NCBI GenBank assembly: GCA_013368315.1
Contig: JAACJM010000012.1
Span: 682,001 to 746,000, forward strand
Direction: 5' to 3'
DNA from: Tetrapyrgos nigripes
Taxonomy: Eukaryota; Basidiomycota; Agaricomycetes; Agaricales; Campanellaceae
DNA: 64,000 nucleotides
This document shows, piece after piece, positions 24,245 to 34,469 of the stretch. Every line of letters starts with the position of its first letter. Within the stretch, counting starts at the first letter, position 1. A program made the position numbers and the translations under genes. The notes beneath the pieces are model-generated. The model saw nothing but the letters and a program-made list of their open reading frames with translations. It searched no databases and was not told the origin of the DNA.

Positions 24245-26173
24245 ATGTTATTCAGTACCCTTCATGTGCGCCAGCGCATTGGGACATCCAACCAACCTCC
24301 GAATCCGAACCATGCATTTCACATGTATCATAACCTCGCACATCTCATGTCCAAGTTCGCGGAGGCCGAGACCGAAACCGAACATCACGGAAACGTGTTA
24401 ACGTCGGTGTCGTCGCCTCCTGCACGTAATGGGCTAGGACCGCACGAGTCCGAACGAGAGAATGAACGCGAGAGAGAGTTATCCGAGGCCAAGGCCGAGT
24501 CCGTGTCGCAGTCCTCTGAGACCGAGATAGAGTTACCATTAAGAGTCAAAGACCAAAGTGACACAGACACGGAGGTCGCAGACTCTAATGATAAGAGTGC
24601 CGCTAGTCTTCCTAGTGAAATGAGAGCGGGCGCGGCGTTGTCGCTACACGACGAGTACACGGTAGTACAACTACCTGTCAATGTCAGTAGCTCTGCTGCC
24701 CAAACTCACACTTGGAATTCAATTGACACGGAAATGGACACGGGTATGGATGCAGACATGTTGCGCAATTCTAGAAATAGTATTGCGCATCAATACCCAG
24801 TCATCAATGTCAATGAGATGTGTACAGATGTGGATGTGGATATGGATGTGGATGTGGATGTGGATGTGGATATGGTTGATTTGTTTGGAGAAGATCCCAA
24901 AGCTGAAGAGCAAGAAGATGAAGGAGAAGGAGAAGGAGAAGATAGGGCATCTACATCTACATCTACATCTCCAACCTCATTGGCATTGAATATGGGTAGC
25001 AATCTGGGGTTAGAGAGAGAACTGGAAATGGAGGAAAATCCTACTCCAACTCCTCTTTCTCCAGTCCCATCCCTGAGATATCCATCTCAATCTCCTACCC
25101 CTATGCCTCCATTGGAATTGCAATCACAATTGCCTTCACCAATGCCATCTCTACAATATCCATCTCAGCCTCCATCACCACCTTCATACTCATCATTGTT
25201 TTCTGCACTTGAACATCCAGTCAACCCAGAACCAACAACATCTTCAACTGAATCTTTTTCAGATGGCCCAGATCCTGATGTTGAATCAGACACTAGTGAT
25301 GAACTTGATTGTGTCAATGTTGATTCTCAACTTGCAGATGCAGACAAGGATTCAGATTCAGAGTTATTAGTATCTGGACCATTGTCTGCCACAACTGCTA
25401 CAGGATCTTTGCCCAAGAAGATTCAACCCTCCTCATCCTTTTATCCCTTTCGACCTATCCACAACCACAATGCTGCAGCCAAAAGGCCCTTCACATCTAC
25501 CACAGATGGTTATGATCCTCAGAATCGTCGTGCCATTCCCATTCCTGGACCTTCAGCATCAACAGCATTGATCCGTTCATCAGCCCCTGTGTCCAATGAC
25601 CCTAAAACCAGACACTTTATCATGACAACCAAAGAGTTGGAAAGAAGGGAAAAGAAGTGGAGGAGGAAAGGAAGGGCTGTGGAAAATTTACAACTTGCAT
25701 CACAATCTTTGATGGATCCCTCTGGAACTGCTGGCACAAGCCAAAAACATCGAATTTCACTGCTTGATGACCATCCTGATCAACCCTCCATGAGCACAAA
25801 ACGCAGGAAATCCAACGATAAAGCCAACTGTGATATCTCGACAATCAAATATCCTGAATATTGGATGACCAAACCAACCCTTCCAATTGACAAAATCACT
25901 GTTACACACTGGAAGAACGAGCTCACTCGATTGGAATTTCTTGGTGATATTGGAAATCATGATGCCAAAGATGCACATCGTTTGGCGACACTGTTGGGCA
26001 CAATTGATAGGTTCAAAGGGCGGGTTCCACAGGTGCTGATTACACAGACAAAGCTGGGAAGTTCTGTCAAGGACTTTAGCCATGACACCTGCTACTGCGA
26101 GTATCAATTGTCGATTGAGGAAATGGCAGGAAGAATTGTGCAGTTTTGGAAGTGGAAATATCCTGAAATCTGA
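24245..26173 (+). CDS. Acidic low-complexity hypothetical protein
   Basis: I do not recognise this protein. It is a single open frame of 642 codons without need for introns, unusual in this window. The N-terminal two thirds are Ser/Pro/Asp/Glu-rich, with an Asp-Val/Met run encoded by a GATRTG microsatellite at 24827-24874 and a Pro-Ser region with repeated YPSQ/PTPMP motifs (about 25070-25190). The last 110 residues look folded and may be the functional part: YPEYWMTKPTLPIDKITVTH, LTRLEFLGDIGNHDAKDAH and SIEEMAGRIVQFWKWKYPEI. The starting ATG could be 24245 or in-frame ATGs at 24323 or 24347; the context favours none clearly. A TATA-like element lies at 23972. It converges on FHL1. Confidence 0.65.
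   Translation: MLFSTLHVRQRIGTSNQPPNPNHAFHMYHNLAHLMSKFAEAETETEHHGNVLTSVSSPPARNGLGPHESERENERERELSEAKAESVSQSSETEIELPLRVKDQSDTDTEVADSNDKSAASLPSEMRAGAALSLHDEYTVVQLPVNVSSSAAQTHTWNSIDTEMDTGMDADMLRNSRNSIAHQYPVINVNEMCTDVDVDMDVDVDVDVDMVDLFGEDPKAEEQEDEGEGEGEDRASTSTSTSPTSLALNMGSNLGLERELEMEENPTPTPLSPVPSLRYPSQSPTPMPPLELQSQLPSPMPSLQYPSQPPSPPSYSSLFSALEHPVNPEPTTSSTESFSDGPDPDVESDTSDELDCVNVDSQLADADKDSDSELLVSGPLSATTATGSLPKKIQPSSSFYPFRPIHNHNAAAKRPFTSTTDGYDPQNRRAIPIPGPSASTALIRSSAPVSNDPKTRHFIMTTKELERREKKWRRKGRAVENLQLASQSLMDPSGTAGTSQKHRISLLDDHPDQPSMSTKRRKSNDKANCDISTIKYPEYWMTKPTLPIDKITVTHWKNELTRLEFLGDIGNHDAKDAHRLATLLGTIDRFKGRVPQVLITQTKLGSSVKDFSHDTCYCEYQLSIEEMAGRIVQFWKWKYPEI
24827..24874 (+). repeat. In-frame GATRTG hexanucleotide microsatellite
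   Basis: Eight uninterrupted units of GAT(G/A)TG encode alternating Asp and Val/Met inside the acidic hypothetical protein. The length is a multiple of six, so unit gain or loss keeps the reading frame. Confidence 0.85.
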
Positions 26174-26606
26174 ACCAACTCAATGCAACACCTTATGCAC
26201 TCATCATCAAATCATTATTGTTGATACAGTATAGTAATCTCTATATGCTCAAACTATGATCTACGGCATATGCTATGATTCACCTGTACTACCAGATGAG
26301 CTCAAAAAGTGCTATGTACTGCTGGCAGTAATAACTACTAGTAGCACAAAACAAAAACAAAAAAAAATTACATCCAATATGTACAAGTACAGTAGCTGTA
26401 GCTGATAACTGTTAGTTGTCAAACCAAATAGTATGACCCACGTTTATGCCCCAATACTAGAATAGTGAGTGAATGATCATGTGCGACGAAAGAGGAAAGG
26501 AGAGCCCAGCGCTCATCAACATAATTGACAACAGCATCGGCGTCAACAATCGTAAATGGTAAGTGAGTGTCATACGAATAAAGAAAGGACAAAACCGAGG
26601 ACGGAG
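26174..26606. other. Convergent intergenic, acidic protein / FHL1
   Basis: About 430 bp of AT-rich sequence with an A-rich run near 26345-26370. I see only 3' flank material of the two convergent genes. Confidence 0.4.
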
Positions 26607-28893
26607 CTATGACGCTGGCGCGGATGTAGGAGTTGGTATCGACGGTGTCAATGTCGTCCTAGTTGTCGTTATCGTCGACGACAGGGTAAACGTACTTGAT
26701 GGATCTAGTTTGCGTCGTTTAGCAGCCGGTCCTTCGTCATCTGAATCAATAACAATGAGAGGAGATTCTTCCCGTAGCGGTGCGTCAACGTTCATAGGGA
26801 CTGGAGTAGGTGTCGCAGAAGTAGGAGTGGGTATGGAGCCTGCTGCTGAAGGAGTAGTGGTGCTGGAGGTAGTAACGGAAGGCGATCCCGTGGCTGCGAC
26901 AGTTTTCCTCCCGGGACCACCTGGATTCTTCCCTCCTCGACCTCTAGTCTTTCCATTCTTTTTCTTCCGCCGTTCCTTCAAAGCCTTGACCATGTGCACA
27001 GTGAGAACATTCAATGCCTGCCGTGCACCCATTTTTTCTAAATCTGCCAACGCCTCTTTTGTCAATCCAGAAAAGACATCCGGATCAAGGATCAGTGTGC
27101 GTTCGTGAAGAACCATGTATCCAAGTTTAGCAGAGTTGTTGGCATGGGAAGGAGAATATTCGGGATGTGTAGGAGGAATGGGTCCAAGAATGATAGGTAT
27201 GTGAACATCAGGCAACGTGGAATTATTATTCGCAGGTTGTGCGGGTGCTGATGATGCGGGTGTGTTAGCGGCGGTATTAGAGAATGAAGTAGAGGTAGTC
27301 GCAGGAGCATTGGATGGTGCAGGAGTAGCGGATTGGGTGGGCGTCGGAGCCGGTACTGTAGCGAGAGTGGACGTAGAGGTCTGCTGATTTGGTGGTGACA
27401 CCACGCCTGTACTAGACTGGGGAGCCATCCAATGAGACTGTGTTAATATCGCATAAGGATTAGATCCTGCCATGGGCGTTGCCGAATAACTCGAGGTCAT
27501 TGTCGCTGGAGTCATCATGTGGGGGTGGTGAGGGTATGCAAATACTCCGGTAGAAGCAGCTGGAGCGGTCGTGGGTTGAACGGAAGCAGTAGCGGCTAAA
27601 GGTGGACTTGAAGTAGTCTTGACTGAGACAAGTGGTGTCGAGGTTAAAGGTGGAGGTAAAACTGCCTTGGAGTCACCTTTGTTACTCCGCTTCGGTGCAG
27701 GCTCCGACGAAGATGCAGCCTTCTCCTTCTTCCTGCCTTTGCCTCCTGTTTTCCCTTCAGACTCTCCTGCTTGAGCTTTCGCTTCCTGCTCCTCAAAAAT
27801 ATGCTGATGTGCTTCGTCAAGCGACCAGAAGAAGCCCTTGCCTCTATCGCCGCCGCAGCGCTCCATCTTCTTGAAAGCACGGCTTGAAGAAAGATTATGA
27901 CGAACAGAGCTCTACGCAACGTATTAGAACATCTCACAAGCAAATATGACAAGAAACGCACCATCCAAGCACTTTCTGCCCACCGATAATACTCATATTG
28001 GTTCATGATCCACTGACAAATCTCTTGGAGCGTAGCTTTCCCATCATGAGCCTTGATAGCTCGATAGATCAGCTGTGCATAAGTAAAGGTAGGTTTGGGT
28101 GGCATGTCCTCTGGTTTAGGCCTTGGCGGAGGCGGTGGCGGTTCAGGGATAGGAACCTCCGAAGTTTCACTCTGTTTCCTCTTCTTCGACTTGGTAGGCT
28201 TAATCGCATTGGAATTCGGTAACTGAGGCTCTGGAGGAGGTGTAGGAGGGTTCGGCTTTGTCTCTACAGGGGGTGGAGGTGGAGAATGCGATGGTTGGGA
28301 TGATGGTGGCGATATGGAAGTGATATCGAGGGAAGGCGACCGAGGACGGTTTGTAGATGAATAAGAGCTCGGGGAAGGGGTATCCTCTGGAGGAGGTGGG
28401 GGTGGTAAGATGAAATGAAATGTCCTTGAGGCGATTTGTATTTGAGAACTATGTCATAGAAGCAATGAGGACTTCGCGTCAAAGGAGATAAGCATGGTGA
28501 GACATACCGTTCGCCCAGAGGTGTTCTTGCACCACTACCAGACCAGACGCCATCCACCCACGCTCCATTGCGTCCAATGACTACGAGGAAAAAACGATCT
28601 TCCTCTGAGTCATACTCTATCTTTGCGTGAAGTCTAGATACGCTCTTTAACTGACCCAAGTCGACGTCAACTTGGGGTGGCCCGGTGACAGAGGAAGAAG
28701 AGGAAGCCGTGGCGTTCGTGTTCGGAGAGCATCTGCGACCGATAGTGATTGAAAGGGTCTGAATGTAGAAGGTGAAATGGGGAAAGACCAAGGAGTAGTA
28801 TGCAGAAATTTTGCTGCTTGACGGAGAATTGACCTCCTCTTGCTTGACCACAACATCGGTAACAGGAGAGGTAGATCGTGTCCGAGACTCCAT
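26607..28893 (-). CDS. FHL1: Fhl1-like FHA plus forkhead transcription factor
   Basis: In yeast Fhl1 sits at ribosomal protein gene promoters and recruits Ifh1 through its FHA domain. From the ATG at 28893, an FHA domain occupies about residues 30-145: AYYSLVFPHFTFYIQTLSIT, IGRR, VDLGQLKSVSRLHAKIEY and IGRNGAWVDGVWSG, matching the Fhl1 type of FHA (RNGAFVD). After an intron (about 28444-28505) comes a Pro-rich linker and then the forkhead domain: PKPTFTYAQLIYRAIKAHDG, WIMNQYEYYRWAESAWM, an intron (about 27915-27963), SSVRHNLSSSRAFKKM and RGKGFFWSLDEAHQHIFEEQ. The remaining 350 residues are Pro/Ser/Thr/Ala-rich. A recognisable ESPLIVIDSDDEGPAAKRRK patch lies near the C-terminus. Both domains together in this order identify Fhl1 rather than Fkh1/2. 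Its start is 106 bp from that of MTP18. Confidence 0.88.
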
Positions 28894-28999
28894 GGAAGGG
28901 TGTAGACGGGTTATTGCTGCACAATGCGGCGACGGCTTCGACGTGGTTTACCTCGACGAGTATGTTGGTCACGTGGACGAACGTGCCCACTGCTTCCTC
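28894..28999. promoter_or_regulatory. Short bidirectional promoter, FHL1 / MTP18
   Basis: Only 106 bp separate the two divergent start codons, so promoter elements and both 5' UTRs must be shared or overlap. A CACGTGG sequence lies at 28970-28976, 24 bp before the MTP18 ATG. Confidence 0.5.
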
Positions 29000-29725
29000 A
29001 TGTCGTCGTCAAAGGATTCCGGTTCTAGTACCACTCAAGTCGTCCAAGAACAGGTCGACCAACTTGCAGACCAGAATGTAGACTCTACAGACACGGAGCT
29101 TCGTTATATGGCCTATGGTGCTCGTCTAAGGACAGCTCTGCGAGCATCTTCAAGATATATTGCATACGTACGTTCTTCCTTTATGTCTTTCTTCTAGAGT
29201 AATAAATCTTTCTGCAAGACTAGTGATATAGGCGAAGCATTCCGACCAGTAGTCCCACCATGGGTCGTCACTGCTGCTTACGGCGTTTCTTGGTTATATC
29301 TCACCGGAGATGTTGGTTATGAATCATACAAGGCCCATAGACGAGGACCCACTGCTCTAGAAGCAGCTCATTTCTCAGAAAACACGAGGATTGCTTTGAC
29401 TGCGGTTCAGAGAGCCACTTTCCAATCAATTGCTTCTATGTGAGTTTTGTATTCATTGAGCATGGTCAGCTGAACGAACGAATGTGTTTGTAGGGCTCTT
29501 CCGGCTTTCACGATACACACTGCTGTCCGACAAGCCAAGAAGGCTTTTGTCAATGTGAAGAACCCACGTCTAAAAGCTTGGGGTCCTACCATGACCGGAT
29601 TGGCGATTGTTCCGGCGCTTCCATACCTCTTTGATCATCCCGTCGAAGTCGCCACCGATAGAGCCTTTGACTGGATACGAGAAAGACTGGCGAAGCAACA
29701 GGGAAAGGAAAAGGACGAGCTGTAG
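29000..29725 (+). CDS. Mitochondrial fission process protein 1 (MTP18/MTFP1 family)
   Basis: MTP18/MTFP1 is an inner-membrane mitochondrial protein linked to fission and inner-membrane integrity. About 205 residues. The ATG at 29000 gives MSSSKDSGSSTTQVVQEQ. The hallmark begins RYIAY and, across intron 1 (about 29167-29218), TSDIGEAFRPVVPPWVVTAA, then YGVSWLYLTGDVGYESYKAH (first membrane segment). After intron 2 (about 29439-29493), MALPAFTIHTAVRQAKKAF and WGPTMTGLAIVPALPYLFDH (second hydrophobic segment) follow, and a charged tail ends GKEKDEL. An upstream in-frame ATG at 28892 would extend it 36 residues but would overlap the FHL1 start antisense, and those residues are not family-like. It converges with the eIF2B-delta gene at 128 bp. 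Confidence 0.92.
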
Positions 29726-29853
29726 TGGACGTTCTTTATATATGTTTTTAGATTCTTCTGTATGCGTTTGGCTACAATTATATCGTACATAAGTACATCT
29801 GGATAATAGACTCGACTTAAAAGCTATCATACACACAATACGATACATCATCA

Positions 29854-31417
29854 TCATAGATTGGTCTTTCCTAAAGCAAGAGGTATAGAACTGATACTAG
29901 TCGGAGGTATAAGGCCAACTTCAGTAACCACGGCCGTAATGCACGTCGGAGGTGTACAATCATACAACGGGTCAAGAACTTCCAGGTTCGAATGTGGTTT
30001 AGGCGTTTCAGATGGAGAGAATTTTAAAGGAGCTGAGAATAGCAAGCATATCGCATATTAGAACCAGTGTGGATCAAACCATACGACGCGCCACTCACCC
30101 AGCTCGTTCTTTCCGAAAGCGTCTAACATCACACTTTCACTAAATTTGTAGGTTTCGCAACAGACCATGACCGGCACGCTGTGTTCCTTGGCGAGCATCG
30201 CAACCATAGCAGTCCCTGCTCTAGAATACACCGCACCATTGGTGTGCAGCGAGTGCGCTCCTACAAGTACTGTGCTAACCTCCTTGATCAGAGAGGGTAA
30301 CGCAGGTAATAGGGCATATGTGCACGGTATAGGAGGTGTAGTGGATGTCAAGGTGCGCAGCAAAGTCTTTCCCTCCAGGAGAGGACGCGAATCCAATACA
30401 ATGACCGAAAAACGTTTCTTCTCTGCATGAGCGCGAATGAGGATCTTCTCAACAAGTGATGACCTGAAGAGGAAGAGACAAACGTGCTTCATGAGCAAGG
30501 GATACTCAAACGTGGTTAGATGGATTCTAATCAAGACGACAATCACCTGGCATAGGTCAAGATAACATCTCCATCTTTGATTTTGTTCATTGCCAACTCT
30601 TCAATTACGGAATCGGCGTAGATAATTCGCTCTTGGATATAGTGGTCGATTTGTGAGCATAGCTGGTCTTTTGCCTATTGGACGAATAAGTGAATGGATC
30701 CAAGGAAGCGTCGTTCGGTCACATACATCCTGCTCTGGTAAGTCAATATCGGAACCACTGATCTCCAGTTTTAGCTGACGGATAGCATTTCCCATCGTCA
30801 CCGACATAGGCCTCGCTGCAACTAGATGTGATATTTGTGGGGAGAGGTAGGTCATGAGATGTCTTGAGAGGGTATTCTGAGGAGGAGTAGTGTAGTCTTG
30901 AATGACCTATCGGGTAAATCTCGACATTAGCAGGTCGCACGAAACAGAGGCTCACAACACACACAGATTTGAAAGCGGTCAGCGTCGCAATACACCGTGC
31001 ATTGGCCCCGCAAATTTTGAATTCCGAAAATTGCAAACCCAACCGGATGATAGCAGGATGTATGTCTCCCTTCAACTGATGTCCCAACGTCTTGGGCAGC
31101 CCAAAATGAGAGAAAATCCGCAATCCACGGGTCTTTGGGCCTTCGGAATCTAGAGCACCAGAAGCATCTTTGGCTGCGTCTTTTGGAACAGCGGAAGAGG
31201 AAGATCTAGGACGACCGAAATCGGTTTTTTTCTGAGGTGTACTCTGTCCTTTGGATTTGGAAGAGGAAGCTGCCTGGTTTTGTTGCTGTTGTTTCTGTGC
31301 GGCCTTTGTTGCTCGTTGTCGTTCTTGTAGCTCTCTCCGCTCGGCTTTTGACATAGACTTTTGCGAAGGCTGTGATGAGGGTAGCGGCTGACCCTCTTTG
31401 GGCGCGGAATCCGACAT
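29854..31417 (-). CDS. GCD2: Translation initiation factor eIF2B subunit delta
   Basis: eIF2B-delta is part of the regulatory core (alpha-beta-delta) of the decameric GDP-GTP exchange factor for eIF2. The ATG at 31417 gives MSDSAPKEGQPLPSSQPSQK and a Lys/Gln-rich N-terminal extension (KAERRELQERQRATKAAQKQ), as in other delta subunits. The IF-2B Rossmann-like domain follows: LKGDIHPAIIRLGLQFSEFK, IVGANARCIA-like GANARCIATLTAFKSV, ISHLVAARPMSVTMGNAIRQ, ERIIYADSVIEELAMNKIKD, DVILTYAR, SSLVEKILIRAHAEKKRFSV, VVLDSRPLLEGKTLLRTL-like SRPLLEGKTLLRTL, LVGAHSLHTNGAVYSRAGTA and VMVCCETYKFSESVMLDAF. The final exon ends DPLYDCTPPTCITAVVTEVG and SISSIPLALGKTNL. About five exons; all family landmarks are in order, so it looks intact. 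Confidence 0.93.
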
Positions 31418-31792
31418 GATTTCACGGATGTAAGGTTGTCAAAGTTGTTCAGCAGCGAGATACTAGATGGCAAAGTGACTGGGCAAAAAGTTTACAAGTG
31501 CAATCGGATTGAGTCATAGTAATGGCTACAGCGTTCGTGAGAATTATTTGTCCCGTTTCGTCCAACGACTTCTTCTCCTCCCTGACTCGAAAAGTTACCG
31601 ACTGCAGACATTCGGCAAAGATTAATTGGAGGTATACAAGCACTTATCAAATGTTCTATGTGAGTACTATAATGATTATATCCAAGCCCACTGTAAAAGA
31701 TCCCACTTTGCACCGTCACCACTTTACGACACGCATGTCCATGCAGCTTGAAGCAGTCCCTCAACATCACCTTTGCCATATCAAGTATGGAT
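31418..31792. other. Intergenic, eIF2B-delta 5' flank and CAX-like 1 3' flank
   Basis: About 375 bp between two minus-strand genes. I see no gene or repeat. It must contain the eIF2B-delta promoter. Confidence 0.35.
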
Positions 31793-34033
31793 TTACTCTG
31801 CCACTCCTTCCGGAACAGCCTCCAATACGCATTTGGCGGATTGAAGCAGTTCTTCGACTTCGACTTGGCCTCGGTAGAACCAAGTAGTGACAGCCTGTAA
31901 AGCGGGTGAGTTTGGTCATATCAAAGCAAAGAATCGACTTACTATCATGAAATAGAAGGCCACCATAGCGAATCCTTTTCTTCTTTGTCAGCAAATCAGA
32001 GCATAGGGATCCGAGTCCAATCTAGGTCCTCTTACCTTCGACCCAGTTCGTTTTTGCATCCTGAGTCACGTAATTTACCAAGAAACAGCTACCCAGCAAG
32101 ACGGCCACCTGCCCATCGTGTTCAGTACTTGATCCAGACGGAGAGGCGGAGAGTTACCTCATACAAATCTGGTATTGTGAAGTAAGTACCTCCCCACATC
32201 TAAACAGAATCAAACGCACCAAATAGAAGAGACATGGGCCTATTTGTCCACCAGCCAAGAAGAACGATGAACGGTGCCCAGAAAAGTGTGAACTGAATGG
32301 ACAAGTCGATGGCGGTTGCTTTGGCCAGAGTAGATGGCGGCGCTCGCCAACCCAATATGTGCCTAGCAACGTAGAGAACGAAATTACCGATAGCAACTAT
32401 ACCATCTGCTGCAAACGAGACTATTGGTAGCAGGATTAAACCAAACCACCTAGAAGAGGGTGAGATGATGAAAGGAAATAGCGAAACAAGGACCAACTCT
32501 TCTTGGATATTCTCATCCTCCCTCACAAACTCGATGCTATCCACCAACTAGAAGAATGGATTTGGTCAAATGACTGTGGAACAGAGGAAGAAACCCACCC
32601 ATTCCGCGGTAGCAGCCATCAATGCGATTGTCACCACGAGCATGGCTATACAGACCCACTGGCTGACTTCAGGATCGCCGTGCAGGAGATGATGCTCTTC
32701 GTGTAACAGAGCCAGCGGTGCATTAGGTCGTGGCTGAGCTGCATTGTCATCGCCCGGGGGATTATGCAGGAAAATTCGAGAGCAGATGTATCTAGAACCA
32801 CGTCAGCACATCTATGAAAGCAACATGACAGAAGGGACATACACTAAAAGCAGGATGATCGCTATACCCCGACTGAGCTGAAGAATGTTGGTCCGAATAT
32901 TAGGGTCGTTGCCGATGTAACTCCCAGAATTAGGAAGAGCCGCTTCTCCTCTATCCAAAGCAGCGAAGAAAGCAGCAGGGAGAAGTACCGCTAGCACTCT
33001 GGAAATGATTCGATGAGCGATAGACTGATATCCGGAGAGTATCCTCACCCCATCGTAAGAAGAGTGTGGTTGAGTTCAGTTAAATGGGGATGAAGTTCTT
33101 GATGCATCACTCTTGCCCCTCCAGTGATGAATGCGGTGCCTGGTACCAGAAGCAAATGAAGAATAACGACACCAATAATTGTTGACTGGAGAAGTTTCAA
33201 TCTGGGAACATGAATCACAGGTCCCTCGTCATAACCAAGGGGACATGCTCACTCGCATTTAGTTAGAAGAATGATGGCCAAGGTTGCTTCGACGGCGCTG
33301 CAGGAAGAAACGCGTAAGTAGAGAGCGCTTTACACCCTTTCTACAAACGTACTTGTTCAAAGTGACGACGATGAGATCACCAAGGTCCTTGCCACAGTAA
33401 AACGCCATCTGCAAGACCAGAGAAGGTTACTAGGGTAGCAGAAGAAGAATCAAACTTTGAGTACCTGTTCACCGCCATAGTCAAATAATCTTTCAAGAGG
33501 TACAATCGCAAGCAACGACACTGGCAAAAGAAGGTCAAGTCCTTTTATGGAGCGTTCCAAGTAAACACGATTCCAACACGCACTGACGAAGGTAACCGGA
33601 TAACTAAACACCCTTTGAGGGTTATCTTCATTATTTTCATTTGAGAAGTGAGCAATCCAAGCAACAGGAATGAACACAATGAAAATGTTGAGCCCTACAA
33701 TAGTGAGTGGTCAAAGGCGCGTTAACGTCGACGTCATAACAAAGCCAACGAGAAGAACGTCAACTACGCACATGAAGAAAACGCAATATTCTTCAGACTC
33801 TCCACCGTCCCTATCTTCCTTTTCCCTTTCCTCAAAAATCGATCTTTGAACCGTCCCAAACCTTCCGGAGTAGGTAAAAGAGTCTTTAGAAAGTCCGGCG
33901 ATTGTGAGCGCGGCCTTTCCTCGTGAGTCTGTTCATCTGACTCTTCGTGTCGACCAGGAGCCGTTCCAACGTTCTCTTCTTCATCTGAAGGACGAGTATT
34001 GCGACGAACCATCTTCTCCGTTGACGACTCCAT
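31793..34033 (-). CDS. Divergent CAX-like Ca2+/H+ exchanger family protein 1
   Basis: This is a membrane protein of the Ca2+:cation antiporter superfamily, closest to vacuolar CAX/Vcx1. From the ATG at 34033, a soluble N-terminus (MESSTEKMVRRNTRPSDEEE) precedes RKGKRKIGTVESLKNIAFSS. The helices include IFIVFIPVAWIAHF and LLAIVPLERLFDYGGEQMAF. The first alpha repeat reads LNNAVEATLAIILLTKCELR, then LLQSTIIGVVILHLLLVPGT; NHTLLTMG and LLPAAFFAAL follow as in CAX. The second half has LSRGIAIILLLVY, ATAEWLVDSIEFV and WFGLILLPIVSFAADGIVAI, then SIQFTLFWAPFIVLLGW and LLFD; the end is FYFMIALTTWFYRGQVEVEE and a tail ending EGVAE. The usual GNAVE is NNAVE and the usual GNAAEH is SFAADG, so ion selectivity may differ. 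Roughly twelve exons. The paralogue at 41.2-43.5 kb shares intron positions and motif changes. Confidence 0.85.
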
Positions 34034-34469
34034 TGCTGCCTCGTGGTGCTGTGCTGTGAGCGCCAAGCCGAATTGCAAGAAGTGCACTTACCACCGGTAT
34101 TCTCCTAGTGTAAGTTTACTAGTCTGCACAACCCAGCGAAGTCTCCTGTTAAGAAGAGGTGGTCAAAAGAGCGCGTGCTGTTAATGGTTATAAGCAGAGT
34201 TCGAGCGCAGACAGGATGTGTTGATGCCAAGAACATCGCTGCAAGGGGGTGCCCGGTGGAGACATACAAATGAGTGTGTTTGAATTCATATAAAGTTAGT
34301 TATATGTAAACGTGCTGTAGCCCAACTGTAGCCTGTCGCTAGACTGACATTGACTGACAACTATATCATGGGGTACGTAGGGTAGAGTATATATGTCCAT
34401 ACAAATATGCAGGTATCGCCAAGGTATCGCAGGGGAAGAAGTGTATATGATACAGTAGTCATTTTTTCG
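34034..34469. other. Intergenic, CAX-like 1 promoter and glycosidase 3' flank
   Basis: About 435 bp. I see no gene; the plus-strand ORF 33999-34184 has no family signal. Confidence 0.35.

Noticed and set aside
26563..27108. 181-codon plus-strand ORF rich in Val and Gly
   Set aside because: Antisense to the Pro/Ser/Thr-rich C-terminus of FHL1, without its own signal.
29980..30000. tRNA T-loop-like ggttcgaat
   Set aside because: It lies inside the last eIF2B-delta exon and no acceptor, D or anticodon stems can be formed around it.
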